From Shinella kummerowiae (lineage in GTDB: Bacteria > Pseudomonadota > Alphaproteobacteria > Rhizobiales > Rhizobiaceae), in the NCBI RefSeq assembly GCF_009827055.1, contig NZ_WUMK01000003.1:620001-684000 (forward strand): a stretch of DNA of 64,000 nt, read 5' to 3'. The notes beneath the pieces are model-generated. The model did no database searches. It was not told the origin of the DNA and saw only the letters and a list, made by a program, of their open reading frames with translations. Shown piece by piece: positions 16,694-26,193 of this stretch. Position 1 is the stretch's first letter. Every line of letters starts with the position of its first letter. The position numbers and the translations under genes are program-made.

Positions 16694-18151
16694 TCACGCC
16701 CCGAACTTCAACCCGCCGAAGCAGGCATATTTCAGCTCCACATATTCCTCGATACCATATTTGGAGCCTTCGCGACCGAAACCGCTCTCCTTGATGCCGC
16801 CGAAGGGGGCGAGTTCGGTGGAGATCAGGCCCTCGTTGATGCCGACCATGCCGAATTGCAGCTCTTCGAGCACATGCCAGATGCGGTTGACGTCGCGCGC
16901 GTAGAAATAGGCCATCAGGCCGTAGCGCGTGTCATTGGCGAGGCGGACGACCTCGGCTTCGTTCTTGAAACGGAAGACCGGGGCGACCGGGCCAAACGCC
17001 TCTTCCTGCGCGAGCCGCATCGAGGCCTGCATGCCGCTCAGCACCGTCGGCTCGAACCAGGTCCCGCCAAGCGCGTGCGCCTTCCCGCCGGTTTCCACGC
17101 GGGCGCCGTGGCCCACTGCGTCGCCAATCAACTCTGCCACCTTCGCGACGGCCTTGGCATTGATGAGTGGCCCCTGCACCACCTCCGGCGCGGCACCGTC
17201 TCCAACCTTCAGCCTGGCGACCTCTTCCGTCAGCTTCGCCACGAAGGCATCGTGGATGCCGTCCTGCACATAGATGCGGTTGGTACAGACGCAGGTCTGG
17301 CCGGAGTTGCGGAACTTTGACGCGATGGCGCCGGTGACGGCGAGATTGAGGTCGGCGTCGTCGAAGACGATGAACGGCGCATTGCCACCGAGTTCCAGTG
17401 ACAGCTTTTTCAGCGTGTCGGCGCATTGCCGCATCAAGAGCTTGCCGACAGCGGTCGAGCCGGTGAAGGAAAGCTTTCGGATGATCGGATGTTCGCAGAG
17501 CAGGCGGCCGATGCCGGCGGCGTCCTTCGATGGCACGATGTTGAGCACGCCGGCCGGAATGCCGGCCCGCCGGGCAAGCTCAGCCATGGCGAGCGCCGTC
17601 AGCGGTGTTTCCTCCGACGGTTTGACGACCATGGTACAGCCGGCGGCGAGCGCCGCGGCAGCCTTGCGGGTGATCATCGCCAGCGGAAAATTCCAGGGCG
17701 TGATGGCGGCACAGACGCCGATCGGCTGTTTCAGCACGACAAAACGCCGGTCGCGCCCGGCCGAGGGGATGACGTCGCCATAGACGCGCTTGGCCTCTTC
17801 GGAAAACCAGTCGACGAAGGAGGCGCCGAACGCCACCTCGCCTCGCGCCTCGTAGAGCGGCTTGCCCTGCTCGGCGGTGATCAACCGGGCAAGGTCTTCG
17901 GTGTGGGCGATGATGAGGTCGAACCAGACGCGCAGCAGTTTTGCCCGCTCCTTGGCCGGACGTTCGCGCCAATCCACCTGCGCGCGCTCGGCGGCGAGGA
18001 TCACCCGCTCGACGTCGGACGCTGCGAGGTCGGCAACGCGGGCGAGAACATCGCCCGTCGCCGGATTGCGGACCTCGAAGGTCGCACCCGTATCCGCCGC
18101 GACCCAAGCGCCATCAATGAAGGCCTGGTCGTGAAGTAGCGCGAGCGTCAT
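16694..18151 (-). CDS. gabD: NAD(P)-dependent succinate-semialdehyde dehydrogenase
   Basis: The 485-residue aldehyde dehydrogenase has TPWNFPLAM (151-159), cofactor lysine in VVKPSEETP, FTGSTAVGK (229-237), catalytic Glu253 in LELGGN and catalytic Cys287 in GQTCVCTNR. The QTCVC and TNRIYVQ blocks are typical of GabD. It oxidises succinate semialdehyde, and GabD enzymes often accept glutarate semialdehyde too. The ATG at 18151 overlaps the gabT stop by 4 bp; the frame is open upstream, but that part is a shadow of gabT. It is the last gene of the operon and turns the product of GabT into succinate or glutarate. Confidence 0.95.
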   Translation of the reverse strand: MTLALLHDQAFIDGAWVAADTGATFEVRNPATGDVLARVADLAASDVERVILAAERAQVDWRERPAKERAKLLRVWFDLIIAHTEDLARLITAEQGKPLYEARGEVAFGASFVDWFSEEAKRVYGDVIPSAGRDRRFVVLKQPIGVCAAITPWNFPLAMITRKAAAALAAGCTMVVKPSEETPLTALAMAELARRAGIPAGVLNIVPSKDAAGIGRLLCEHPIIRKLSFTGSTAVGKLLMRQCADTLKKLSLELGGNAPFIVFDDADLNLAVTGAIASKFRNSGQTCVCTNRIYVQDGIHDAFVAKLTEEVARLKVGDGAAPEVVQGPLINAKAVAKVAELIGDAVGHGARVETGGKAHALGGTWFEPTVLSGMQASMRLAQEEAFGPVAPVFRFKNEAEVVRLANDTRYGLMAYFYARDVNRIWHVLEELQFGMVGINEGLISTELAPFGGIKESGFGREGSKYGIEEYVELKYACFGGLKFGA

Positions 18152-19452
18152 TGCCCGGCCTCCACCTTTTCCAGCGCGGCACGCAGGCTGTCCTTGAGGA
18201 TGGCGACGCCTTCGTCGAGATGCTCGAACGGAATGGTCAGCGGCGTCAGCACGCGCACGACATTGCCATGCACGCCGCAGGAGAGCAGCAAGAGGCCCTT
18301 TTCGGCGGCTGTATGCGTGATGGCCTTCACCAGCTCCGGCCAAGGCTGGCGCGTCTCCCGGTCACGCACGAACTCGATTGCCACCATCGCGCCGAGGCCG
18401 CGCACGTCGCCGATGCAGGCGAACTCGTTGCCCTCCTGCCAATCCTCGAAGACCGCCTTCAAGCGGCTGCCGACCTCGTTGGCGCGGTCGATCAGTTTTT
18501 CGTCTTCGATGATCTCCATCACGGCAAGCGAGGCCGCGCAGGACAGTGGGTTGCCGGCGAAGGTCGAGCCGACGCCACCCATGGGGATCTTGTCCATGAT
18601 ATCGGCGCGGCCGGTGACCGCGGCGATCGGGAAGCCACCGCCAAGGCCCTTGGCCATGGTGACAATGTCGGCGGCGACGCCCGCATGTTCCATCGCGAAC
18701 ATTTTTCCCGTGCGGGCAAAACCCGTCTGGATCTCGTCGGCGATCAGCAGGATGCCGTGTTTGTCGCAGATCTCACGCAGCGTGCGCAGGAAGGTGACGG
18801 GCGCGGGATAGAAACCGCCCTCACCCTGCACCGGCTCGACAAAAATGCCGGCGACGCGGGTCGGGTCGACCTCGGAGCGGAAGAAGCGGTCGAGCGCCGT
18901 CAGGGACTCCTGTTCGGAAATGCCGTGATAGGGGATCGGGAACGGCAGGTGGAAGACGTCAGGCACGAGAGGGCCGAAGCCGGCCTTGTAAGGCGCGGTC
19001 TTGCCGGTCAGCGTCATCGCCATCAGCGTGCGGCCGTGGAAGGCGCCGGAAAAGGCGACGAAGGCCGAGCGGCCGGTTGCGGCGCGGGCGATCTTGGCGG
19101 CGTTCTCGATGGCTTCCGCACCGGTGGAGACGAGAAAGGTCTTCTTCGGAAAATCGCCCGGAACCAGGTCGTTCAGCTTCTCGCACACCGCGACATAGTC
19201 GATATAGGGCGTGGTCTGGAACGAGGTGTGGGTGACCTTGTCGAGCTGGTTGCGCACGCGCTCGACCACCTTCGGATGGCGGTGGCCGGTATTGTTGACG
19301 GCGATGCCGGCGGCAAAATCGATATAGCGCTTGCCTTCGACGTCCCACAGTTCGGCGTTTTCCGCCTTCTCGATGTAGACGTCGAGATGTTTCGACAGGC
19401 CAGCCGGAATAGCGGCAGCGCGCCGCGCCGTGAAGGCAGCGTTCGTGGACAT
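18148..19452 (-). CDS. gabT: 4-aminobutyrate (omega-amino acid) aminotransferase
   Basis: This is a 434-residue class III PLP aminotransferase. It has SFQTTPYIDYV, the cofactor loop STGAEAIENAAK, FSGAFHGRT, Asp239 in ADEIQTGFARTG and the PLP lysine Lys268 in TMAKGLGGGFP. Similarity to GabT is strong over the full length. It transfers the amino group of GABA, or of 5-aminovalerate in many organisms, to 2-oxoglutarate. A 4-bp overlap with gabD gives coupled translation. With a lactam-type hydrolase upstream in the same operon, it probably acts on the omega-amino acid released by ring opening. Confidence 0.95.
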   Translation of the reverse strand: MSTNAAFTARRAAAIPAGLSKHLDVYIEKAENAELWDVEGKRYIDFAAGIAVNNTGHRHPKVVERVRNQLDKVTHTSFQTTPYIDYVAVCEKLNDLVPGDFPKKTFLVSTGAEAIENAAKIARAATGRSAFVAFSGAFHGRTLMAMTLTGKTAPYKAGFGPLVPDVFHLPFPIPYHGISEQESLTALDRFFRSEVDPTRVAGIFVEPVQGEGGFYPAPVTFLRTLREICDKHGILLIADEIQTGFARTGKMFAMEHAGVAADIVTMAKGLGGGFPIAAVTGRADIMDKIPMGGVGSTFAGNPLSCAASLAVMEIIEDEKLIDRANEVGSRLKAVFEDWQEGNEFACIGDVRGLGAMVAIEFVRDRETRQPWPELVKAITHTAAEKGLLLLSCGVHGNVVRVLTPLTIPFEHLDEGVAILKDSLRAALEKVEAGQ

Positions 19453-19549
19453 GGATGTCTCCTTGGACAGTTTGTTATCGCGCGGCGCTAATCGCGGCGC
19501 TTCAAGTTGGCCGGCCCCACCCGCTCGGACGGGGCCGGCGCATCAATGC

Positions 19550-19741
19550 CTAGACGGCCGCCTTGGCACGGCGGGCATCCCGGTCGAGCTTCCAGTCGAC
19601 GCATTCCTGCGAGCAGTAAATGCTCCCGTCATGCACCTTCTTGCGAGCGGAATCCTCGGCCGAGGCCTCGTAGATCAGCACGCCGCAATTGGCGCATTTC
19701 GTGTAGCTTTCGATGTAAAGCCCGTTCAGCGAAAACTTCAT
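19550..19741 (-). CDS. 63-residue zinc-ribbon-like protein
   Basis: The start is the ATG at 19741 (MKFSLNGLYIESYTK), 4 bp after the HyuB-type stop and behind a GAGG site. Four cysteines in two pairs (CANC near residue 17 and YCSQEC near 43) fit a treble-clef or zinc-ribbon finger. The tail is basic (DRDARRAKAAV). The gene is sandwiched between HyuB-type and gabT genes in one operon. It could be a metal or assembly accessory of the hydrolase, or a small regulator. I know no characterised homologue. The reading frame extends upstream into HyuB only as a shadow. Confidence 0.75.
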   Translation of the reverse strand: MKFSLNGLYIESYTKCANCGVLIYEASAEDSARKKVHDGSIYCSQECVDWKLDRDARRAKAAV

Positions 19742-19745
19742 GGTC

Positions 19746-21443
19746 TCAGGCCTCCTGATAGCCGTAATGTTTCTGGGCGGCCGCCTTGGAGACGTAGCCC
19801 TCGCGGACATCCTCTGCGACCGCTGCCGGGTCACGCTTCGCCGGTTCGCCGTAGCCGCCGCCACCGGGGGTGACGAGCCGCACGCGGTCGCCACGGCGGA
19901 TCGAGACGTTGGAGTAGCGGCTGGTCGAGGCCTTGCCATAGGCCTCGCGCATCGTCTGCCAGTCCTCGCGGCCGTTCTTCATGACCAGCGTCGCGCCGAC
20001 GCCGCCTTCCGTGCCGCCGTTCAGACCCCAGGGGGCGAGCAGGTGGCGGTCGGTCATCTGCGAGCAGATGATCTCGTCGTTGAGGCACAGCATCTGCTTG
20101 GAGTAGCCGACACCACCACGAAACTCGCCGGCACCGCCGGCATCGACGTTGAAGGCGAGGCTTTCGATGCGCCAGGGGAAGCGCGTCTCGTAGACTTCGA
20201 CCGGCGTGATGCGGCAATTGCCGTTGATCGAGTCGACGCCGTCATTGCCATCCGCAAAGGCGCGGCCACCCCAACCGACCGCTTCGAGGTCGTAGCAGGC
20301 GAAGTATTCGCCCGTATCCGCATCGACCCCGCCGAACACGAAGTTGCAGTGCGTCGCCCCTTCCGCCGCCATAACACGGTTCGGAATGGCAGGCGCCATG
20401 GCGCCAAGAATGGTGCCGACGATGCGCGGATGGGTCTCGGTGTTGCCGCCGACTTCCGGTGCCGGGAAATCCACGTTGACGATGGTGCCGGGCGGCGCCA
20501 TGACGCGGATCGGCCGGAAGCAGCCGGAATTGCGCGGGATCGTCGGGTCGGTCATGTGCAGCACGGCATTGTAGGCGGCCGAGGTGGCAACGCCCAGCGT
20601 CGCATTGATCGGGCCGGAGGCCTGCGGCGAGGAGCCGTGATAGTCGACGATGATTTCACCGCCGCGCTTGTGTACTTCCACGGCGACCGTATAGGTGCGC
20701 TCGGCGTCGATGCCGTCGCTCTCGATCGTATCGGAGAAGGCGTAAATGCCGTCGGGGATTGCTTCCAGTTCGGCGCGCATGCGGCGTTCCGAATAGAGCA
20801 GCAGGTCGTTGACGGTCTCCTTGATCTTCTCCTTGCCGTATTTCTTGTAGATCTGCGTCATCTGCTTTTCGCCGAGATCGACGGCGGCGATGAGGGCGCG
20901 CAGGTCGCCATAGTTGACGCGCGGCGTGCGCACATTGGCGAGAAGCAGCTTCCAGACCTCGATATTGTCCTTTCCGCGCTTCTTGATCTTCACCGGCGGA
21001 ATGCGGAGCCCCTCCTGGAAGATTTCCGTCGCCTCGCCGCAGAAGCCGCCCGGCGCCATGCCGCCGACTTCGGCGATATGGCCGATCGCCACCGCAAAGC
21101 CCATGATCTCGCCATCGACGAAGATCGGCTTGAAGAAGGTGTGCTCCGGCGTGTGCAGGCCGCCGCGATAGGGGTCGTTGTGGAGGATGACGTCGCCCTC
21201 CTCGATCTCGTCGATCGGGATTTCCTTGAGGCACGACTTGACGAGCAGCGGCATGCCGCCGATCTGCGCCGGGCAATAGTCGGCGACGGCGATCATGTCG
21301 CCGTTCATGTCCGCGAGGCCGCAGGTGAAGTCGAGCGCCTCGTTGAAGATCGTCGAATAGGACGTCTTCATCAGCACAATCCCCATCTCCTTGCAGAGAG
21401 AGACCATGCTGGATTCCAGAATGTTCATTGTAACGAAGTCCAT
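19746..21443 (-). CDS. hydantoinase/oxoprolinase family, B-type subunit (HyuB-like), copy 2
   Basis: The product has 565 residues (start MDFVTMNILESSMV). It contains HNDPYRGGLHTPEHT near residues 84-98, GHIAEVGG about 25 residues on, and C-terminal glycine-rich VTPGGGGYGEP. Where copy 1 has Asp in the GSHAID position this copy has Glu-His (HTPEH), so the metal site may differ. It should form the hydrolase with the A subunit 11 bp upstream. Its location in an operon with gabT and gabD points to a ring-opening reaction that yields an omega-amino acid, as in known ATP-dependent lactam hydrolases; this is an inference. Confidence 0.93.
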   Translation of the reverse strand: MDFVTMNILESSMVSLCKEMGIVLMKTSYSTIFNEALDFTCGLADMNGDMIAVADYCPAQIGGMPLLVKSCLKEIPIDEIEEGDVILHNDPYRGGLHTPEHTFFKPIFVDGEIMGFAVAIGHIAEVGGMAPGGFCGEATEIFQEGLRIPPVKIKKRGKDNIEVWKLLLANVRTPRVNYGDLRALIAAVDLGEKQMTQIYKKYGKEKIKETVNDLLLYSERRMRAELEAIPDGIYAFSDTIESDGIDAERTYTVAVEVHKRGGEIIVDYHGSSPQASGPINATLGVATSAAYNAVLHMTDPTIPRNSGCFRPIRVMAPPGTIVNVDFPAPEVGGNTETHPRIVGTILGAMAPAIPNRVMAAEGATHCNFVFGGVDADTGEYFACYDLEAVGWGGRAFADGNDGVDSINGNCRITPVEVYETRFPWRIESLAFNVDAGGAGEFRGGVGYSKQMLCLNDEIICSQMTDRHLLAPWGLNGGTEGGVGATLVMKNGREDWQTMREAYGKASTSRYSNVSIRRGDRVRLVTPGGGGYGEPAKRDPAAVAEDVREGYVSKAAAQKHYGYQEA

Positions 21444-21454
21444 GACGGTACTCC

Positions 21455-23485
21455 TCAGGCCGAAATGATCAGATTGCCGAGCCGGTCGACGCGGAGCGTC
21501 TGTTTCGGCTGCAGGATGGTGACGGAGGCGTTTTCCTCGACAATGGCGGGACCGGCGACGGTCTGGCCCTGCTTGAAGGTGCCGCGATCGTAGGTCTTCA
21601 CCTCGTGCCAGCCGTCCTCGAAGCGCACCTTGCGGCTGCCGGAGGAGGCGGGCGTGCCCTCGCCCTTTTCTAGCTCCCGCATCTGCGGCTTTTCCGAAAC
21701 GGCAACGGCCACGACCTTGAGATTGACCGTCTCGATGGTCTCGCCGGGAATGGAGAAGCCGAAGCGGTTCTGGTGCTCCTCGTGGAAGCGCTCCCAGAGG
21801 CTTGCGATGGTTTCCTCGGTAAATTGGTTGGCCGGGAAGCTCAGTTCCAGCTCGTGGTTCTGGCCGAAATAGCGGGCCTCGATGGAACGGTAGATCTCCA
21901 CCTTCTGCTGGTAGCCCTGCGAGACCAGCTCGGCGATGGCGCCATCCACCAGTTCCGTCATCGCCGCCGTAGCACGGGCACCGTCGAAATATTTCGAGAT
22001 TTGCTGCACCGTGCGATGCCGGTCGACACGGGCATCGGTCATGATGAAGCCGAAGGCCGAGAACTGGCCGGGATAGTTCGGCACGATGCCCTGCGGAATG
22101 CCGGAAATATCCATCAGGTCGCAAATGTGCACCGGACCCGCTCCGCCGGAGGCGACGAGCGAGAAATCGCGCGGATCGAGGCCGCGCTGGAGCAGAACGG
22201 CACGCAGCGCGCCGAGCATGTTGTTGTTGGCGATCTGCACCATGGCGAAAGCCGCCGCATCGACCTCAAGGCCGAGTTGGTCGGCGATCCTCTTGACCGC
22301 GCGATGCGCCGCCTCGGCGTCGAGCTTCATCTTGCCGCCGAGGAAGTAATTGGGGTTGATGCGGCCGAGTACGACATTGGCGTCGGTCACGGTGGCGTTC
22401 TCGCCGCCGCGGCCATAGCAGGCGGGGCCTGGCGCCGCGCCGGCCGATTGCGGGCCCATGCGCAGCATGCCGCCCTTGTCGATCCAGGCAATCGAGCCAC
22501 CACCGGCGCCGATCGTGTGGATGTCGATCATCGGGATCTGGATCGGCAGGCCCCATTCGATCTCGAAGCTGGTCGTCACATGCTCCATGCCATCGACGAC
22601 GGTCGAGCAATCAGTGGAGGTGCCGCCCATGTCGAAGGTGACGAGGTTCTTGATGCCGGTGAGTTCAGAGAGAACGCGGGTGGCGACGACGGCGCCGGTC
22701 GGACCGGACAGCGTCATCTGAACGGGGGCTTCGGCAGCGCCCTTCAGTGTGGATTCACCACCGTTCGACTTGATCACGCCGATCCGGTCGCCGATGCCGA
22801 TGGCGTCGAGGCGTTTTTGCATGCGGTGGAAATTGTCCGAGACGATGGGCTTCAGGTAGGCGTCCGCAATGGTGGTCGAAGCGCGGTCGTATTCCTTCCA
22901 CTTCGGCAGGACCTCGTAGGAAATCGAGATCGGCATGCCGGGCAGTTCTTCGGCAAGGATATCGCGGATGCGCTGCTCGTGGCTCGGGTCGATATAGGAG
23001 AACAGCGTGCACACCGCGATCGCCTCGATCGTGCCGTCGGCCTTGATGGTGGCGGCGAGTTCCCGCACCGCCGCTTCGTCGAGCGCCGTGACCAGTTCGC
23101 CCTTGGCGCTGAAACGGCCACCGATCTCATAGGTGTCGGCGCGCTTCATCAGCGGCTTGGTCTTGATCCAGGTAATGTCGTAGTGGCTGCGGCGGTCGCC
23201 GCGCTGGATGAAGGGAACATCGCGAAAGCCTGATGTCGTGACATAGGCGACCTTGGCGCCGCGGCGCGTCAGGAGCGCATTGGTCGCGATCGTCGTGCCG
23301 AGACGGATCTTGTCGACGCTGGCGACATCGTCCACCTGTCCGAGCCCCTGGAGCACGCCTTCGATCGGTTCGGAGGGCGTCGTGAGGTTCTTCCAGTTCT
23401 CGATGGTGCCGGTCGCTGCATCGTAGGAAACGAAGTCGGTGAACGTTCCCCCAATGTCGATGCCGATGATTTTTCTGTCAGGCAT
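21455..23485 (-). CDS. hydantoinase/oxoprolinase family, A-type subunit (HyuA-like), copy 2
   Basis: This is a 676-residue ATP-binding subunit with the phosphate loop DIGGTFTDF at residues 10-18, DMGGTSTDC from residue 285, GAGGGSIAWID and GPQSAGAAPGPACYGRGG. The ATG at 23485 is preceded by GAGGG; an ATG six codons upstream is less well placed. It is separated from the FadR-type regulator by 26 bp and from its B subunit by 11 bp. Copy 1 and copy 2 differ throughout, so they are separate systems with different substrates rather than a duplication. Confidence 0.93.
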   Translation of the reverse strand: MPDRKIIGIDIGGTFTDFVSYDAATGTIENWKNLTTPSEPIEGVLQGLGQVDDVASVDKIRLGTTIATNALLTRRGAKVAYVTTSGFRDVPFIQRGDRRSHYDITWIKTKPLMKRADTYEIGGRFSAKGELVTALDEAAVRELAATIKADGTIEAIAVCTLFSYIDPSHEQRIRDILAEELPGMPISISYEVLPKWKEYDRASTTIADAYLKPIVSDNFHRMQKRLDAIGIGDRIGVIKSNGGESTLKGAAEAPVQMTLSGPTGAVVATRVLSELTGIKNLVTFDMGGTSTDCSTVVDGMEHVTTSFEIEWGLPIQIPMIDIHTIGAGGGSIAWIDKGGMLRMGPQSAGAAPGPACYGRGGENATVTDANVVLGRINPNYFLGGKMKLDAEAAHRAVKRIADQLGLEVDAAAFAMVQIANNNMLGALRAVLLQRGLDPRDFSLVASGGAGPVHICDLMDISGIPQGIVPNYPGQFSAFGFIMTDARVDRHRTVQQISKYFDGARATAAMTELVDGAIAELVSQGYQQKVEIYRSIEARYFGQNHELELSFPANQFTEETIASLWERFHEEHQNRFGFSIPGETIETVNLKVVAVAVSEKPQMRELEKGEGTPASSGSRKVRFEDGWHEVKTYDRGTFKQGQTVAGPAIVEENASVTILQPKQTLRVDRLGNLIISA

Positions 23486-23511
23486 TGTTCCCTCTTTTCT
23501 CATGGATAGGA

Positions 23512-24216
23512 TCAGGACGAGCGGGGTTTTTCCCGCTCGTAAGCTTCAAGCAGATGGCGCCAGGAATCGCGGATGTGATCGCGGATGGCGTCCATCGCCT
23601 TTTCGGGGTTGCGGGTGCGCAGCGCCTCGACGACCGGCCAATGATCGACGGCCGCCGCCATCTGGCTCTCGAACTGGCGCTCGGCCATGGTGATCAGCAT
23701 CTGCACTTCCGCCTGGATGTTGGTGAAGGCGTGCAGCGTCTGGCGGTTCTTCGAGAGCCGGCAGATTTCGAGGTGGAAGGCGAGGTCGTTTTCGACCAGC
23801 GCGATTTCGTCATTGGCATTGGCGGCCGCGACCATCGCATCGACGAAGCCGGCAATACGCTCGATGTCGGCGTCGGTCATCTGCGGCAACGCCTGCTCGA
23901 CGGCGAAGCGCTCGACCACGACGCGGAACGAGAAGATCTCGTCGATATCGCTGTGCAGGAAGGTGCGCACGAACGTGCCTTTGCGGGGAACCGCGACGAG
24001 CAGGCCACGCTCCTCCAGCCGGCGGATCGCCTCGCGTATGGGGTTGCGGCTGATGCCGAGCTGGCGAGCCAGCTCCGCCTCGTTGATGCGCTGGCCGGGC
24101 TGGAGGCGGCCGAAGATCAGTTCGCGCACGAGAAAGGCCGAAACTTGGTCGGAGAGCATCCTGTTGTCGATGATGCCAATTGGCTCGTCGCTGTTGAAGA
24201 GTAGATTGTTAGCCAT
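23512..24216 (-). CDS. GntR-family regulator, FadR/FCD subfamily
   Basis: The product is 234 residues. The N-terminal winged helix (LSDQVSAFLVRELIFG, NEAELARQLGISRNPIREAIRRLEERGLL) is followed by an all-helical FCD domain with typical metal-binding spacing (DLAFHLEICRLSKN). It overlaps the LivM-type permease gene by 8 bp, so importer, regulator and enzymes are one operon. In E. coli the analogous gab/lhgO cluster is controlled by a GntR protein (CsiR); this gene is a functional parallel, though not provably an orthologue. Its likely target is the divergent control region at 28242-28406. Confidence 0.92.
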   Translation of the reverse strand: MANNLLFNSDEPIGIIDNRMLSDQVSAFLVRELIFGRLQPGQRINEAELARQLGISRNPIREAIRRLEERGLLVAVPRKGTFVRTFLHSDIDEIFSFRVVVERFAVEQALPQMTDADIERIAGFVDAMVAAANANDEIALVENDLAFHLEICRLSKNRQTLHAFTNIQAEVQMLITMAERQFESQMAAAVDHWPVVEALRTRNPEKAMDAIRDHIRDSWRHLLEAYEREKPRSS

Positions 24217-25267
24217 TGATGAGCCCTTTCTCGCGTTGTTCCTGCTCCGGCAGGGTCATTTCTCGCCCTGCCATGATTCCGTCTTTCCGGAAGACCAGTA
24301 TCAACAGCATAAAGGCCGCGATGATAAGCTCCTGCGTGCCCGCCGGCAGCGACCACTGCTCAGCGCCGATCGAAATCCCGCCTTCAAGCCGACGGAAGAT
24401 ATCAACCATCGCGGTGATGACGACGACACCGACCACTGCGCCTGCGAGGCTACCCATGCCGCCGACGATGAGCATTGCGAGCGCCAGGAAGGTGAAGCTC
24501 AGGAAGAAACTGTTGATCGAGACAGTCCCGAGATAGTGCGCCTGAAGGACGCCGCCGAGGCCCACCATGAAGCCCGAGAGCGTGAATGCGATCAGCCGCG
24601 ACCAGTAGAGCGAGATGCCGGACGCCGCGGCCGCGACCTCGTCCTCCCGCGTCGCGCGGATCGCAAGGCCAAAGGCGGAGGTCTGGTAGAGATAGGCGAT
24701 GACGATCGCGAAGACCGCACAGCCGAGCGCCAGCCAGGCCGTGACGTAGGTCGGAAGGCCGACGATCGATGCCGAGCCCATCGTGACGCTGTCCCAGTTG
24801 GAATAGACGACATTCAGGATGAACAGCACGGCAAGGGTCGAGATCGAGGCCGCCAGACCGGTGAGCCTCATGATGACGAGGCCGGTAAGGAAGGCGGCAC
24901 CGCCGGCGAGCAGCACCGAGACCACGGCGGACGGCAGGAGCGGAATGCTCTGGTCGCGCAGGAACGGCGGCAGGCCGGACATTGTGATCGGCTTCAGCAT
25001 CTCGCAGCAGGTCTGCCAGGCTGAGGCATAGGCGGCGATCGCCATGAAGGTGGCGTGGCCAAAGGAGATGATGCCGGAGTTGCCGACGAAGACATAAAGC
25101 CCGACGACGATGACGATGCTGATCAGCATTTCGACAACGGTGCGTTGGATGGAGAGGCCGCCGAACTGGCCGGTGACCACCACGATGATCGCAAGCGGAA
25201 TGACGAGGGCGAGTACCGGGAACCAGAAGCGGCCGATCGTTGCGAAGGACATGGTATCGCTTTTCAT
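24209..25267 (-). CDS. branched-chain-amino-acid-type ABC permease, LivM-like
   Basis: This is a 352-residue membrane protein with about nine hydrophobic segments, starting FWFPVLALVIPLAIIVVV. The family block YVFVGNSGIISFGHATFMAI is at about residues 58-77, and GGMGSLAGAVVGVVVI is near the C-terminus. The start at 25267 overlaps the LivH stop by one base (TAATG). The open frame continues upstream to 26536, but only as an arginine-rich shadow. It forms the channel with the LivH-type protein. Confidence 0.93.
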   Translation of the reverse strand: MKSDTMSFATIGRFWFPVLALVIPLAIIVVVTGQFGGLSIQRTVVEMLISIVIVVGLYVFVGNSGIISFGHATFMAIAAYASAWQTCCEMLKPITMSGLPPFLRDQSIPLLPSAVVSVLLAGGAAFLTGLVIMRLTGLAASISTLAVLFILNVVYSNWDSVTMGSASIVGLPTYVTAWLALGCAVFAIVIAYLYQTSAFGLAIRATREDEVAAAASGISLYWSRLIAFTLSGFMVGLGGVLQAHYLGTVSINSFFLSFTFLALAMLIVGGMGSLAGAVVGVVVITAMVDIFRRLEGGISIGAEQWSLPAGTQELIIAAFMLLILVFRKDGIMAGREMTLPEQEQREKGLING

Positions 25268-26181
25268 TATACGCGCTCCTTCGCGGCGCTGGTGACGATC
25301 AAGCCCTGCGGGCGCACAAGGAGGATCAGGATGACCATCATGAACACGCCGGCATCGCGGAAGGGGCGCAGGTCCGCCGGCAGGTAGGTTTGCAGAAGCA
25401 CGCTGGCGACGCCGACGAGGAACCCGCCGAGTGCCGCGCCCGGCAGCGAGCCCATGCCGCCGATGACGGTGGCGAAGAAGGCGTAGACGACGGGCATCAG
25501 GCCCATGCGCAGGTCGAGCGTGCCGGTCTGGATGGTCAGGAGCAGCGAGACCGCACCGCCGAGTAGACCGGAGATGGCGAAGGCGAGCGCGATCACCCGG
25601 TTTGCCGGCATGCCGAGCAGTCTGGCCATCTGGAAATTCTCCGCCGCCGCCCGCATCTGGATGCCGATTGGCGTCTTCTTGAGAAAGAGTACCAGGGCAA
25701 CGAGCAGGCCTGCGGTCACGACCATGGTGAGCAGTTGGATGCCCGGAACGCGCACGCCGCCGATCTCTACGGCATTGGCGAGGCCCTGCCCGATGCCGAC
25801 CGATTTCGGCCGGCCGGTGTGGATGAGCATGACGAGGTTCTGCAGGAAATAGCTGACGGCGAAGGAGGAGATGAGCAGCGTCGACGGATTGGAATTCCGC
25901 AGCGGCCGGAAGGCGACGCGCTCCGTCAAAAGCGCCAGCGCCATGACCACGACGAGCACGCCGCCGATCATCAGGGCCGAAGGCAGCGCACCGAGCAGCA
26001 ACGGCGGCGTGACGCTCGCGGTGGGCACGACCAGTGCATAGGCGCCGATGGTAATGTAATCGGCCTGCGCGAAATTGACGAGCCGCATGACGCCGAAGAC
26101 GAGGCCGATCGCCAGAGCGACGAGGGCATAGAGGCTGCCCAGCGCGATGGCATCGACGAGAACTTGAACGATGTTGGCCAT
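25267..26181 (-). CDS. branched-chain-amino-acid-type ABC permease, LivH-like
   Basis: The product is a 304-residue permease. It begins QVLVDAIALGSLYALVALAI, continues with GVMRLVNFAQADYITIGAY and has the C-terminal GGMGSLPGAALGGFLVG. These are the conserved cytoplasmic-coupling and membrane blocks of LivH. It lies 12 bp after the LivG-type ATPase. Liv-type importers take up amino acids, and many also carry amides, lactams or aromatic acids, which fits the enzymes downstream. Confidence 0.94.
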   Translation of the reverse strand: MANIVQVLVDAIALGSLYALVALAIGLVFGVMRLVNFAQADYITIGAYALVVPTASVTPPLLLGALPSALMIGGVLVVVMALALLTERVAFRPLRNSNPSTLLISSFAVSYFLQNLVMLIHTGRPKSVGIGQGLANAVEIGGVRVPGIQLLTMVVTAGLLVALVLFLKKTPIGIQMRAAAENFQMARLLGMPANRVIALAFAISGLLGGAVSLLLTIQTGTLDLRMGLMPVVYAFFATVIGGMGSLPGAALGGFLVGVASVLLQTYLPADLRPFRDAGVFMMVILILLVRPQGLIVTSAAKERV

Positions 26182-26193
26182 GGCGTCCTGTTC

